Positions 44,501-56,963 of a DNA stretch of 64,000 bases are shown here, piece after piece. Below the pieces are notes generated by a model, which saw nothing but the letters and a program-made list of their open reading frames with translations, was not told the DNA's origin and did not search any database. A program made the position numbers and the translations under genes. Source of the DNA: Macrocystis pyrifera (Eukaryota > Sar > Phaeophyceae > Laminariales > Laminariaceae); NCBI GenBank assembly GCA_031763025.1, contig JASSKH010000027.1, positions 7,562,241 through 7,626,240 on the forward strand. Reading direction: 5' to 3'. Each line of letters begins with the position of its first letter. Positions within the stretch are counted from its first letter, which is position 1.

Positions 44501-47500
44501 GGCTCGTCCTTCAATAAACAGGCCGTACAACCCACCGGGCGTTGCGTATCCGACGCAAGGGAGGGGAACTGCTGTCGGACAAGTAGAACGATGCCCGCAT
44601 CGGTGGTGTGCAAGCGGCTTTTGTTGACCAACTCCTGAGCCTCCGAAAAGGGAGGGCGCTGGTGGGAAGGGAAACCCGACAAAAAGTCGTCTGGCAAAAC
44701 TTCCGGCCGGCCAAGGGCTTTGTACCGCATGGCGACGTTGCACGCAGACTCAGCCTGTTGTTCCCGAGCCCAGTCGGCATGCGAATAGCGCGCTGCCGAA
44801 TCACCGAACTGAAATTCGGCAGCTGCGCCGAGGGCGTCCAAGTCGGTCGAGGTGACGGGCGGTGCGTCAGTTGGCGGCGGAAGCCGTAAAAGAGGAGTTC
44901 CCACGGGCTCGGCGCGGTCGCGATCGGACGGGATGGGTACTGTCGGGACGGATGAGGCGGCAGGAGTCGGGGCCAAAACGACGGGTGCGGGCGGTCGCGG
45001 CCGTGGGGCTCGCGGCGGGGTGATAGCACGCCGGGCTGATGGTCTAGGGGCCCCGCCGGGCCCGAAGCCATATTCAACAGCAGGCGGCACGGTGTCAGCG
45101 GCGGCGGCTGTTCGTCGGCGCGTCCGAGTTGAGATGCGGCCTGAAGACGGCAAAACGTTCAGAGGCGCCGGGTTGCCAGGCGGCGATGGGGCAGACGCGG
45201 ACGGATCAGTGATCACAGCGGAATCTTCTCCCTGTAAAGTGCTCGTCGGGGGAGGAGCGCGCTGGGCGACAATCGTCGCTGCAGCGGGTGCTTCTGCAGA
45301 GCCCTGGCCTGAGAGGGAAGACGCGGCCGGAGCAGTGCTCACGACGGAATCTTCGCCCTGTAAAGTGCTCGTCGGGGGAGGAGCGCGCTGGGCGGCAATC
45401 GTCGCTGCAGCGGGGGCTTCTACAGAACCCTGGTCGCCCCGGAGGGAACGACTAAACCGAAGCGAAAGCGGTGTTGGTGGGGGGTGAAAAAGCCCTCAAA
45501 TCAGGACGGCGGTCGACGGTGGCGACGGAAGCAGATACAAGAGCGAAAATTGCGAAAATACGAAGAGTTGAAAGGTAGCCCACTCAAGACGACACTTTCA
45601 CTGCGGGACGCCAGCCCACCCAAACCGACACCAGGGGTGGTCGAAGAGCGAATTTGAAGCCCACAGGCTTGGATGAGAAAGATACCACCGTCCTCGACGG
45701 GGTTGAGGCAGTTAGACCCACTGCGGTCGTGTTCTGTGGCGGGCTCCGGCAAGCGGGAGAGAAAGTGAGCGTTTCCGTTGCCGCTACCCTTGCGGTACTC
45801 GAGGGTGTAGTCGAACACGGTGAGAAACTCGAGCCACCGCTGGACTCGCGCGTTGTGGTTCCCTACTTTGCCGATGCTCTCAAGTGCTTTGTGGTCCGAA
45901 AATATTCGAAACTTCGTGCCCCACAGGTAAAATCGGAGTCGTTTGATGACCCAGACGATGCTGCCAGCTTCCAGGTCCAACGGTGTCCAGTGCCTCTCGG
46001 AATCGAGGGTAGTGCGACTGATATAAGCAATGGGCCGTACCGAGCCGTCCGATTGTTCTTGTTCGAGCACGGCACCAAAACCGTCGATGCAGGCGTCGCA
46101 GTACACGTGGAAGGGGCCGGAGCAGTCGGCTACGGCGTCCCAGTCAGGGAAGACCAACGTCGGTGGGGCAGCGAGCTCGGCGAGGATCTGGCGGACGATA
46201 ACTTCCATAGCCGGCGTGAAGACGTACTTGACCCCCTTCCGGAGAAAGGCGGTGAAAGGACGTATCCGTTTAGACAGGTCGGGCAGGAATTTTGCGATAA
46301 TATCCTACGCCGCCCATCAGGGCGTGGACCTGCTTGAGGTTCTTGGGCATGGGCGTTTTCATCAAAGCCGAAACTTTTTCCGCATTAGGGGCTTATACCC
46401 GCGGGCGAAATGGAGTGGCCCAAAAAATTGGCGTCCGTGGTGCCGAGGGGAGCCTTTGAGGGGGAGAGCTTGAAGTTGTGTTTGCGCAGGCGTTCGAAGA
46501 GGGCTCGTATCGTTCTGACGTGGGCCGTCGGGTCAGAGTCGAAAACGATCACATCATCAAAGTAGGCTGCCACTTGTGCCAGGCCTTTAATGACTTCGTT
46601 AATCACTTTGACGAACCAGCCGGGCGAAGCACTGCTGCCTTGGAGCATGACGAGCCACTCGTAAAGGCCCGTGGCAGTGCAAAACGCCGCGAGAGGGACG
46701 CTGTCCTTGTGCGCGGTAATCTGGTGGAACGAGGAGATCAAATCGAAAAGGGAAAACACCCGTCCCTTCCCCAGGGAGTCGAGGACTTGGTCCACGCGAG
46801 GAATAGGCAGCTGGCTGAGGTTGCTGATCTAGTTGAGTTTCTTGTCGTTCACGGTGATCCGAACGCCTCCAGACTTCTTCGGGATGGCCACCAGCGGGCT
46901 CGAGTACGGAGAAGTCGAGCGCTGGTTCAGATCTGCCGCTAGGTACTGATCCAAGGTGGCTTCCACTTCTTTGGCCAGGATGGGATTGATGCGGTGCAGC
47001 CTGGACGTGACAGGAGCGCTTCCTTCCGGGACCGAGATCACGAACGGCATCAACGAGCAGGTACAAAAATCAGACTTGACTTTGAGAAAACGTGAGGAGA
47101 AATTCGCAGAGAACGTCCCCCAGCTGTTCGATGACCCCAGGGGTCCAGCCCGTGCCGTGGAAGTCAAAAGCCACCTCCCGCAGATGCGACGGCAAGCGTG
47201 CCCAGACCCGCAGGAACGAAGCGCGCTGTTCTGAGGTCAGACGCTCAAGCATTGCGAGCGAGGGCGAGGCTGGAGCTGCGAGGGGGGGGGGCAGTAACTG
47301 CTGAAACCGGACACACCTCACCTAGTCCGGAGGGAGGGCTGGGGGCTCGGTTGTGCTGCTGCAAAACGTCTAGCGGAACGCTCAGCAGTGGGGCGTGGGC
47401 GACGCCGAGGACATCCCCCGGCTCGAGAGCCGCCACTCCAACGAGGGGAAGAACCTGTCGTCCGGAGGAGACGAAGTGCTCCTCGACCGAGGGTAGGTCG

Positions 47501-50500
47501 GGCTGGGGCATCATGTCGACCAAGTAGTGTCCAGTGAGGGCCGGGGAGCCATCACTTCGAACCAAGTCAACAGCAAGCAGTTGAGGATCATCGGACAGGC
47601 TGACGCCTGCCGCGCCCTCGTAGCGTAGATGGAAGCCTCCACCCGAAGCGGCGGGGTCGATGGCGTACACGGACATGGCTGTCGGGGCGTGGTGAACTAA
47701 CTCCAGCTCGCCAAAAACGCGTTGATCAGACGGCCGAGGTGGCAGAGAGTGGTAGGAGCGGCTATTAAAACGCATCCAGCTGTCACGTCCCAATAGTACT
47801 GCATGCTGCATCACTGAGGGGGGAACCACGCATGCCCAAACTGCGAGGGAGCAAGTAGGCTCATTTTCTCGAAAAAATTGGACGATCAGGTGCACACTCG
47901 TCGAAGTCTTCAGAGGGGCCGATTCTCCAAAACCCCCAAGAACGAGGGGCGCATTTCTGCTCGCACGCGAGGGATGCCGCACCAACTGAGTGCATGCGAG
48001 CCAAAACATCTCGTCGGATGAAAGTCTATGGGGACCCAGTGTCAAGAAGCGCCACGCAACCAAAAGGTGCAAGAACGCCAGCTCCGCTGTGAATCGCGAT
48101 TTTGGTTGTAAAAGAGGCGCCATCGAGGGTAGTGGTGCCCCCGACGAGGCAGGGGCCGTGCTCTGGCAGCGCGAGGGAGGGGTCGACACTAGGTGCGACA
48201 GCCAAAACCTCGGGGCTGTGATCAGCCGGCGCGTCAGAAAAATAGATCAAAAACTCCAAAGGAGGACCTGGGCAAGCGCGGGCCACGGCCAAAGGGCAGG
48301 GCGGCGCTGGTGCAATCTCATGAATTCTGTCAGTCCTGGTTGGGGTGCAGAATTGGTGAGAGGAGGCGGGGTGTGCCAACCCGGCCTCACTTGAGCTGAG
48401 GGTGTCGCGAACGGCGGAAAGAGCTTTACCGAGATTTTTTTTTCCCACGCCACCGAGAGGGGTCGTGAGCTTTGGGGTCGTCTGCCCGGAGACCGATGCC
48501 CCACACGGCATCTGAAGGGCTGGCTTCAGCCATTTTTTGTGCCAGTGCTCAATAGGTGCTGCTTCATGACCGGGTTCTGCGAGAATTTGGTGAAACTACC
48601 AGCAAGGACGGCGTCTTCCCGAACACGGTCCCAGATAGCGCAGTCGAAGTTATGCACGCCTCGACCGAGGCGTTTGTGCTCGCGTGGGTCTGGCGAGGCC
48701 ATAATCTCCGCTGTGTCGTAGTGCTGAAAAAGGCGAGCCTTTTCAGACATCATATACTGCTCCGCGCAGGACTATGACACATCGTCGATGACAAAAAACG
48801 AGGGAGACCACTGCGAAAAATAGGAGGGGGGCTGCCAGAAGAGTACCACTCGCTCCGTTGAATACTCGAGAGTAGGGTCAAAGACCGACGGTGCCGAGTC
48901 GTCGATGGCCGCAGTTGCGGCGTGTGTGGGGGGGCGTGTGCTTCTCTGAAAACACTAAGCCCCTGGTGCAGACGAGTCCGGTTCCACGTATACTGGCTCT
49001 GTGCCACCATTGCCCGTAAGCAAAAAATCGCCAGAAGGTTCTCTTGCTGCGCCCAATGATTTCTGTCCTGGACCAAAGGGGGCAGGGGGTTCTGAGCCCG
49101 TTTTGCTTGAAGAGAGCTGCGATTCTTCCGAGTTTAACGGGTATGCTGTCCGGTTGATCTGACCGGAGGCCGTGGAGTCACCACTGGCTCGACGGACAGT
49201 GCCAGGTTTCTCCTGTTCCACTGGAGCTGAAGGAGCGCTGCGCACGTGGAATGGACGACAGAGGGCCTGCAGACCCTGTAGACGTCTTCAAGAACGGTGC
49301 TCGGGTGCGGGGCAACAAAGGGTTCACCGGAGAGGGCTTCCGTCCTGTTGACCTGGTGGGGAAGGGGGACAAGGTAGCTAATCTTGTCGACTCCTCCTTG
49401 ATAGGAAAAAGGGTGGAGCGGCCCCCGTTATTGCGAGGAAACGCCGAGTCGAGCTTCAACCGAGATCTCGGGGTTTCGGTGTTTGCCTTCTCGCACCTCA
49501 AACCGACCGCCACCGCATGGCCGGGAGGTGTAGGAGGGGGACACCCTCGCTGAAAACAACGACGCGACGGCGCGACACTCGTCGTGCTGCGCGGTGCGTG
49601 GTTCGGGAGAGTGGCGTTTATCGCGCCTGCTCTCGTGCCCAGGTTGAGGGGAGCGGCGTTTGAGGCGCGGGCTCCCGACGTCGGGGAAGGTTCCCAAGGG
49701 CTCCCCGGAGAAAGCAGTGGAGCTGAGTCGCTGCGTCGGTCCGAAGTACGGAGTAACGCGCGGGACGGGAGCGGAGTAGGTCGACGCTGAGCGCTGAGCG
49801 AGCCTGGGACGGGAGCATCTTGTGAAATCAAAGTTTTTTCTCTCGGCAATGCTGGCGGCGGGCGGGCAGGAGGAGCCGAACCGCCGTCGACCTGTCAGTT
49901 GCCGGCGCGGAAGGTGCCTGCCTGGCGTCCGTTCGGGTTTCCGCCCGAGTTATGCGAGGTACCGTAGCGAACCCCCGAGACGGGAGCCGGGACGGAAGAG
50001 GTAGGTGCGGTCGAACCACAACCGCGATCACCGGAGTGAGTCTACTGGTGTCCTCGTCCCGCGTGTGTATTGTAGCCGTCACCTTGTCTATTTTGCTGAC
50101 CCTGGCCGTGATGTTGCCTACGTGAGTGGCCGAGACGACGCCTGTGATTCTTCTGGTTGTGTTTGTTCGGTCGTGAATTGTTCTCACGGTGGTGTCTGAT
50201 CATGCGTTCTTGCCAACGACGGAACGCCTCGCCGTCGTCGCTGAGCGTTCCGAGGTCGGGGTTTAAGATGCCACTAAGGTTTAGAAAGTGGTGTCTACAC
50301 TGTCGGAGAGAGTGTGTCTTTTCGTGGCAGTTTAAATAGTGCCCTCGGTTTTCGCTGAGGGTGGCTGCGCGAGCGGACGATGAAAGTAGGCCGTTCCAGA
50401 GGGGAGGGTCCTCGGTCTGGATGGAGATGCAAACGGCGTGAACTTCAGCATAGTGGTGTTCTTCAAGGGGCCAGCAGTTGGAAGAGGTGTAAAGCCACGG

Positions 50501-53342
50501 GTCAAGGCAGTTAGGGATGGATTTGTTGACATTCATCACAAGCGGATTATTGCGCGATCCCGTCTGCCAAGAAGGCGTCTGGGGAAGCGTCCGGCCCTGG
50601 CCGCGACCATTATTGGCGGGCCGGGGCCCCGACGGGGCGGATGACCGCACACCCGTCGAAGAAGCAGGCAAGGAAAAATATTTTTCGCCGTTGACGGCAG
50701 GTGTCTTATTATTCGCGAGCGCCGAACGGCCTCGATACCGTAGCCAAAACTCCCGGGTACAGCGTAGGCATCAAGCTGGAGTACTGCTCGTTCACTGCCA
50801 TACGAACTACCTCCAAAACAACCTCCACCCCCGGTGCCAAAACACGTTCAGTCCCCGTCGCTGCCGATACCACTCCTCGAAATGCACGGCTAAAATCGCT
50901 AAAAGAGGTCCCGTTAGACACGCAAAAATTATGCAACTTGGTGTAGCTGGCCCCCGTGTTGGTGCGGTCAAAGTGGTTGCTCAGAAACCTCAGGAGGAGC
51001 GTGAACGCCTCCGGTCCCATCGATCCAGCTGCGAGGGCGCGCGACACCTGTCCAAAAAAATCATCCATCAAGGTAATGAGACGGGCGGTCGTGGGCTTGT
51101 CAGGCGCGATGGCGCGCGCGAAGGATTTCTTAAGAGGGTACTCCCAACCGGGGATCCAATTAGTAGAACTAAGGCCTTCATGGCTGCCATCGTTGCACAT
51201 CATGATAATATCAGAGGCGGAGGCCTTGACCGAACGAGTGAGTTGTTGCGCGGCATCGCAAGGGTCGATCGAGGAGGGAAAAGGTAGGATATAAAATGCG
51301 CGAAATGTCCTTCAGCCCCAGGTGTTTGTACGCCCGTTGAACGTCGGCGGTGTTCTTTTTCGCGGCGGTAGCGGCGGCGGAGTCGATCGCTGATGTTCGG
51401 TCGTGGGCAAGGTTAGATGACACGGGCATGGCGCGGTTATCGAGCATGGTCAAACGACCAAGACGCGCGGCGGAAGAAGTATCATCAGTCAGCGAGGGAA
51501 CCACTTGCCTTTTGCTGGTAGCGTGCGTGAACTCGAGGATGGGGGCTCTTTTGTTGCCGTCCGAGGAAGAACTGGAAGAACTGGCTCGAGAAGAGAGTTT
51601 TTCCGTGGGCCGTATCGACCGTAACTCGAGCTCTCCTTCCCCTTTCCGTGGTATTTCTGTCGTCCAGCCCCGTTTCGCCGAGACGTGCTACCACCATTTT
51701 CCGCGCCCGAGCCCCGGCGAGACCTGCCGTCCGGACCCGCCGAATCCCCTCCAACCCTCGGCCGCCGGCGGTCCTGGTCGCCAGCGCGGCAGCGAGAGCG
51801 GTCCCGGGGCCACAGAGCTGTCGTCAACTCCCGGGTGTCCGCTGGAGGAGGTGGAGTGGTGTACAGCATCTGGTCCCGTGTAGGGGAGGTGGGGTCCCTG
51901 TTGAGCGGAGTGTGACCGCCGCTTGCAGTGGAGGAGATAAGCGGCAGGTTTGGGCCAAGAAACGGTGGTAGAAGAAGCGTCGTGCGCCTTCCGGAGGCTG
52001 ACCACCAGAGCCATGGTGTACGCTTGGCGTTGTTGGGCCGCCCAGGAATCGTCCGCCATCCAGAGCCAAGCGTCGTGGACGGAGAGGTCTTCTGCCGGCG
52101 TCTCGCGTCGGAGGCGGCGGGCGGCAGAGACCACCAGGGTCGCCGCTTCGGGGGGAAAGCACGGGTTTGGTTCGACTGCCATGCAGGCGACACTCCCCTG
52201 GAAGAAGTCCAGATCCCCGGTACGCTTGGTTCGGGCGTCTATCACGATCGCGGCGGGGGGACACGAGTTCGTGGGGCCAAGGCCGGGGTTGAAGTGGAGG
52301 CTGGAGCGGCCGTCGTCGTGGTCGCGGCAAGAGGAAGGCTCTCAGCTGAAGCCCTTGTCTCGGCGGTCCGACGGTTCTGGAAGGCGATGTTCGCCCGGGC
52401 AGCCCGCAGCGCTTCACTGGCGCGATATATGGAGTCTCGAGCACAAGATGCGGAGCATGCGAGGCCGCGGTGGCAGCCTTGGAGGCCGCGGCGGCAGCCT
52501 TGGAGGCGCGGGCGGCAGCTGACGCCGCGAGCTCGGCCGACACGCGCGTCTGCGCCCGACGTCTAGCCATTGTCGCCGAGGAAGCCCTGAAGGCCTCGGC
52601 GGCAGCCAAAGCTCGCTCGGCCGCGATGACGTCGGGGTGGTTGCCAGCGGCAGCAGGAGTTTGCGCGGCCGCGGCAGAGTCGGCCTGGTCGGGCGCAGGG
52701 CGTTCTGATGTGGTCCCCGCGTCGAGGCTCGAAAGGGTGGACCAATGCTGGCACACAGCCGCCTAGTCCTGCTATGAGAGGGAGGTCCATGCTCCAGGTA
52801 GGGGGGGGGGGGGGGGCTGGGCACTGTCCGGGTCCTCGCCTGCCAGTCCTGCGTCCTTCGCGGTAGCCAGCCGCTCGTCCTCTGAATCAGGGGGCTCGAA
52901 GTCCACGGCGTCGTCCAGATTCGTGGGGCCCGCGGGCTCGGGTGTCCTCTCTCCCGACGAGGGAGAGGAGCCGTAATTCCTCAGGCCGCCGGGAGACCTG
53001 GCTGGGCTGGGTGACTCCTCCCGTGCTTTTGCCGTCCGTGACATGCTGAGGCAGGGGCGGGCGGAAAACACCGGGGCAAGGGGCGGCACCGGGGCAAGGG
53101 ACGACACCGGGGCAGGGGGGGACACCGGGGCAGGGGGGGATGGGAAAACGGCGGTTCTCAGGGTCGTGGAGCGTAGAAACAGCGATGGCAGTAGCCGCGG
53201 CTTGTGCTTCAGCAAGTTGTATAGCTGTGATCAAGGCATGGCGCGCCATTCGGCGGGCGCTACGAGCGCTTGGCGAGCGAGCCTCGACCCTAGAAGGTGT
53301 TGCGATAGGGTGGCGGTCGTCACGGTTTGTGACGACGCCACT

Positions 53343-53621
53343 TGTTAAGATCAAGCATGCGGGACACTTTGTATCCCTGGACAGGTATGCCTATTAAGTC
53401 GGTACTCGTTGGTACTCACGTTTGTTGCTTGCTTAGAGATAGAAGAAGAGCAGGTTTATTCCATGCGTGCACGCGGAGACTGAGACCAAGCTTGTGCGTC
53501 TCTGGAAAACCCCTGGTTTTCCACCTAAGACACGCCTTCCAAGTACTAACAAATACGTTCCCAGTGCCTGAACCCAGGTGATTACCGGGCTTTCAACCTC
53601 ATACAAAGCAGTATCATAGCA
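53343..53621 (-). mobile_element. LTR of the Ty3/gypsy fossil (5' LTR)
   Basis: 279 bp, TGTTAAGATCAAGCATGCGG to GTATCATAGCA. Homologous to the LTRs at 41741 and 60976 and begins and ends with the usual TG...CA. Confidence 0.9.
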
Positions 53622-53830
53622 GCACTCCAAGAAATTTCGGGTGTTGACGTTTGTACTGCGGGTACTACTTGACCTCGGGGCTCTGTATACTGCTTATACT
53701 CACAGTACTCGCAGTATTTGAGCCTTCATTACTGCTCACGCTCCCAGTATTCGCAGTCTTTAGGCCGCCAGTACTTCAATACTCTCAGTTCTCGGAGTGC
53801 GAACTGTATCAAGTAAACTGGAGCGTCTAG
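53622..53830. repeat. AGTACT/AGTATT motif array, right of the gypsy fossil
   Basis: Continuation of the array type seen at 41225-41740, with GTACTGCGGGTACT, CACAGTACTCGCAGTATT and similar words. Supports insertion of the gypsy fossil into a pre-existing array. Confidence 0.6.
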
Positions 53831-54960
53831 CCGAACATCTGTGGATTTCAACTTCGTACTCGTACAAAAGCTGCTGTCAGCACTCACCCCCCCTGTTATG
53901 GAAATGTTGGCGTATGTCCATGTATATGCTAATAATTTAGTCAATGTACAGCAGCACAGTAGCACTGCTCTTTTGTGAATAGTAGATTTGGTAGATCTAT
54001 GACAAGGTTCCCCTTCGGGATGTGGGTAACGTGAAATCACGGGGGCGTTGCAAGGCGAAAAGGGAGTAACAGGTAACACCCGTATAGCTGTTCTTGGCGG
54101 AAACGGGAGCCATGGGTTAGCGTGTTGCTCGAAGCAAAGAGTAATAATTATTAATAGTAGTCGGCAGGAACTAAATACTACTCTTTCTGTGGTGAATACT
54201 GCACTACTACTACATGCACGCGGTAGCATGGACCATTGGGCTGACTACTATATACCGTCACTATACACCACTACCACTACTACGCAGACGTATGTAGTAC
54301 ATGGTAGAAGCAGCATACGCTCTACAAAATACTGCCTGGTACACTACTACTACAGTACAACTACTACGACTACTAACTATGCTACTACTAAGTACTACTG
54401 GTGACCAAACGCTCATACAATATACAGACAAGCTCAGAGAGGTCAAATAACCACGCGGTACCATGGATTGGGGCATGACTGCTGTATGAAATACTGTTTC
54501 TATTGTATATACACCACCACCAGTAATACGTAGATGTATTCCAGGTGTGTGTGTGTTCTTCACATTAAACCGTTCTCGTCGACATCCAGCAAGCCCAGTG
54601 TCCGTGCTGATTCTTCACCCTAGAAAGATACGAGCTCTGTGGTCAGACTACGACACAGAGATAACACACCGTACTGCATTAATAGCCTACGCAATACCAT
54701 GCCTTCGCACTAGGTGCGGCCGACACAACATACATACATACGCCAGCAACCAAAATACACCATAAAGAGAAGCAACGAAGAAACCAAACCGAAAAAAAAC
54801 AAGAAAAAGAAAAAGAAAAGGAGAAGAATCCCAAATAAATAAATAAAATGGGAAGCCAAAGCTCAGACACATACATACTTACCCCGAGCATGAGCCAAAA
54901 GGGACGTGCAAGGGGAAATATACGAGAAGGAAAAAGGGGACTATGCATCCCGGTGAACAC
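53831..54960. repeat. Repeat-rich spacer with R3 copies and CTA trinucleotides
   Basis: No gene recognised. Two copies of a ~100-140-bp repeat (R3) lie at about 54208-54345 and 54450-54545, and a third at 55727-55870. Shared words are CATGCACGCGGTA, CACTACCACTACTACGCAGA and GTAGAAGCAGCAT. Scattered CTACTACTA runs surround them. From 54770 to 54960 the sequence is A-rich with no credible frame. Confidence 0.6.
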
Positions 54961-55121
54961 TTAACTAAGTAAAAAGAGCAATAATGAGTGGGCCAAAATA
55001 CGCTCGTCACCCACCCACTATGTAGTACTTCTTTCATAAGGATAAGAAGGGAAAAAATCAAAATACATATCGAACGGCCGCAGCAGTTGGCGGTACGAGT
55101 AGCAAAGAAAAGTCCAACCTA

Positions 55122-55650
55122 TTAGTCGGCCTGGTACCTTGCTACCCTATCTGCGGTCTCTCTGCTACTCTCTTCTACCGCGGTTTCCCTTCTACTCCTC
55201 CTGTCCCCCCCCCTGCCCCCATACACTTGTACGGTGTTCCTTCTACCCCTCCTGCTGTTACCCCTCCCCCCATTCCCTCTAACACTACCTGCAGCGGATG
55301 CACGGCGCTGTCTACTCAGCTTTGCCTCAGCATCGTGCCACCTGCCCATGAACTGTTCAGCTGCTTCGAGGATTCCCCGGTACCACTTTCCCGTCTGTTT
55401 TGCTGCAGTGGGCCACAGTGCGGTCCCAACTTCAAAGACTAAGGGGGAGTCTTCCGTTGATCCCTCGGTGGCTTTGAACACTCTAAGGTCCTCAGCAATG
55501 GCCCTAGGCCAAGTCTTGGGCTGCCCGCCTGGTTTCGGGCTCCCCCCACCAGCGATCGTCCCGAACATCAACCGACTGGGCAATCGCCCCTGTGTTGCCG
55601 CACCACAGCCCCCGCAAAGAAGAGTCGCCGTTTGCGGATAGAAGCAGCAT
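55122..55650 (-). mobile_element. LINE (non-LTR retrotransposon) C-terminal tail fragment
   Basis: The minus strand encodes MFGTIAGGGSPKPGG and QPKTWPRAIAEDLRVF, matching the 'resource-for-gene-order' R/K-G-R/Q-P-x-K-x-W-x-x-x-x-x-x-D-L/F pattern at the end of LINE reverse transcriptase proteins. The sequence just before it (RRLFFAGAVVRQHRG, in a different frame) fits the segment that normally precedes it, so at least one frame change separates them. An arginine/glycine-rich stretch follows. No reverse transcriptase core is present. The LINE family cannot be named. Confidence 0.6.
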
Positions 55651-55726
55651 GACTAAATAATAAACTACAATACCTACTACAACTGTTGTTCCCATAGTAC
55701 TAAAACTTCGATACAACGGCGACGTA

Positions 55727-55870
55727 GCATGCAAGCGGTACCATGAGTTGTTGGGGGCATGACTACTATACTGCTACTGTTAATGTACACCACTACAACT
55801 ACTACGCAGATAGATGTATTGTAGTAAAGGTAGAAGCAGCATGCACGCCACAAACTACCTGATACTATAT
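55727..55870 (+). repeat. Dispersed repeat R3, third copy
   Basis: Shares CATGCAAGCGGTACCATG, CACTACAACTACTACGCAGA and GGTAGAAGCAGCATGC with the copies at 54.2 and 54.45 kb. No inverted ends or target duplications were clear. Confidence 0.6.
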
Positions 55871-55979
55871 ACGAGGTCCCCTAGCAATCTGGGAGAAGGG
55901 ATCTTTAGGTTGGTAGGCTGTTCAGGTCTTTTGGTTTCTGTTGTGATCCAGGTACGGGCGAAGACCCAACCCAACCCCT

Positions 55980-56016
55980 GACTCTAACCCTAACCCTAAC
56001 CCTGACCCTGACCCCA
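55980..56016 (-). repeat. Interstitial telomere-like tract (CCCTAA/CCCTGA)n
   Basis: Three CCCTAA-type units (CTAACCCTAACCCTAACCCT) followed by CCCTGA variants. Read on the minus strand this is TTAGGG, the telomere repeat expected in brown algae and many other eukaryotes. It is short and internal, so not a chromosome end. Confidence 0.8.
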
Positions 56017-56855
56017 AACCGCAGCCAAAACGCGCCAAAACTGGAAAATTCAGCGGAGGAAATTCTCGTGCTCGTGCGGGATTGATTATTGTTGACTGCT
56101 CGCCACGACCGGGTAAGTTTCCCAGCCTATTGCACCGAAAAAAAAAAAACACGAGACCACGATCACTCGGTTGCTCGACCTGGTGAACACTGCACACGCA
56201 TACTACATGGACACTGCTGTTGTGCTGCTGCTGCTGTTGTAGTGCGTACCGTGACTGGGCGTTTTGCTTTTGAAATACGGAAGAAGTTCGTACCAATCGT
56301 CGTCCTGCCCCTGCGCAGCATCCAATTAGTTGCAGCTTTCTCGAGATTGTGTATGTGTTGGTTCCTACTTCCTAGGTCGACAAGAACCATGGCCCACACA
56401 CACAAAAAAATACGCTATCCGTGGCCGCCACAAAAGGGAGAGCTTGATGGCTGTTGCTGTGCCGTGGCTGCCTCTGTAGAGAGCTCAAGGGACGGTGTGA
56501 TCAGACATGATACAGCAGCAGCCAGTAGCAGACGAAATCTTAAACCTTGTGGGGTCTTTCTTTGTCCTGCTTGGTTCTAGCAGGTCGGAATGACTCCCCG
56601 TGGTTATTTGCCAGAATTCTCGAAGCTTCGGAGGCCCAGAGCAGCGCCACGAACCTCGGCCGGGCCTCGCATTTGCGCCGTGATGTACACGCGGGCTCCC
56701 TGTGTGCCACGCAGCCTAGAGTGCGGAAGACCCGCGGCCGAACGAGAAAAGTAAAGTATTCCGGAAAAAAAGTCCTTTTGGTCCAAAGTAACATGTGTCG
56801 GTTGGCATGTAACGTATGCGGAGGAATTACAGCTGTAGTGTTCTATCGTATTATA
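56017..56855. other. Spacer without a recognised gene
   Basis: Plus-strand frames here (for example 56547-56760) are moderately long but show no motif I recognise and no conserved partner in the window. A poly-A run and CTGCTGCTG-type words are present. Confidence 0.35.
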
Positions 56856-56961
56856 TTACGGGGGTCCATAGTAAATAGGACCCAATACTTTCAGTAAAAA
56901 TAGATAAATATATGGGTTTTTATGTATACCATAGGTCCTATTAACTATGGACCCCCCGTAA
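56856..56961. mobile_element. 106-bp MITE with TA target duplication (mariner-like)
   Basis: The two ends are inverted: TTACGGGGGTCCATAGTAAA at the left, and TTACGGGGGGTCCATAGTTA when the right end is complemented. Similarity continues to about 30 bp. The unit is bounded by TA on both sides (56854-56855 and 56962-56963), the signature of Tc1/mariner-type insertion. The short AT-rich centre has no coding capacity. Confidence 0.85.
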
Positions 56962-56963
56962 TA

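Larger units (their letters stand above)
41741..53621 (-). mobile_element. Ty3/gypsy LTR retrotransposon fossil, broken, with both LTRs
   Basis: An 11.9-kb minus-strand fossil. From 5' (high coordinates): LTR 53343-53621; gag-like region about 48500-53200 (a block at 50710-51500 recurs at 61.7-62.4 kb; a Cys/His cluster lies near 50300); aspartic protease about 47700-48520 (LDTGSP); reverse transcriptase about 46380-47170 (YFDDVIVF); RNase H about 45700-46200 (YCDACIDGFGAVLEQE); integrase about 42600-44740 (HPNRNGGVERVN), with a zinc region at 44380-44500; then the 3' LTR. The integrase tail carries a chromodomain-like and a Tudor-like stretch. It has about ten or more breaks and is not intact. 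No target duplication was found (flanks GAGTAC and GCACTC). Roughly 8% LTR divergence implies an old copy. Confidence 0.92.

Noticed and set aside
44852-45487. GC-rich 211-residue plus-strand frame with internal repeats
   Set aside because: Lies opposite the gypsy integrase linker; glycine/alanine-rich composition is an antisense by-product of a proline-rich stretch.
51824-53354. Several long, overlapping arginine/proline-rich frames on both strands
   Set aside because: GC-rich gag region of the gypsy fossil gives long chance frames in all phases; no motif favours any single one as a separate gene.
56547-56897. 116-residue plus-strand frame as a possible host gene
   Set aside because: No recognisable motif, no splice-consistent neighbours, and it runs into the TA-flanked MITE.
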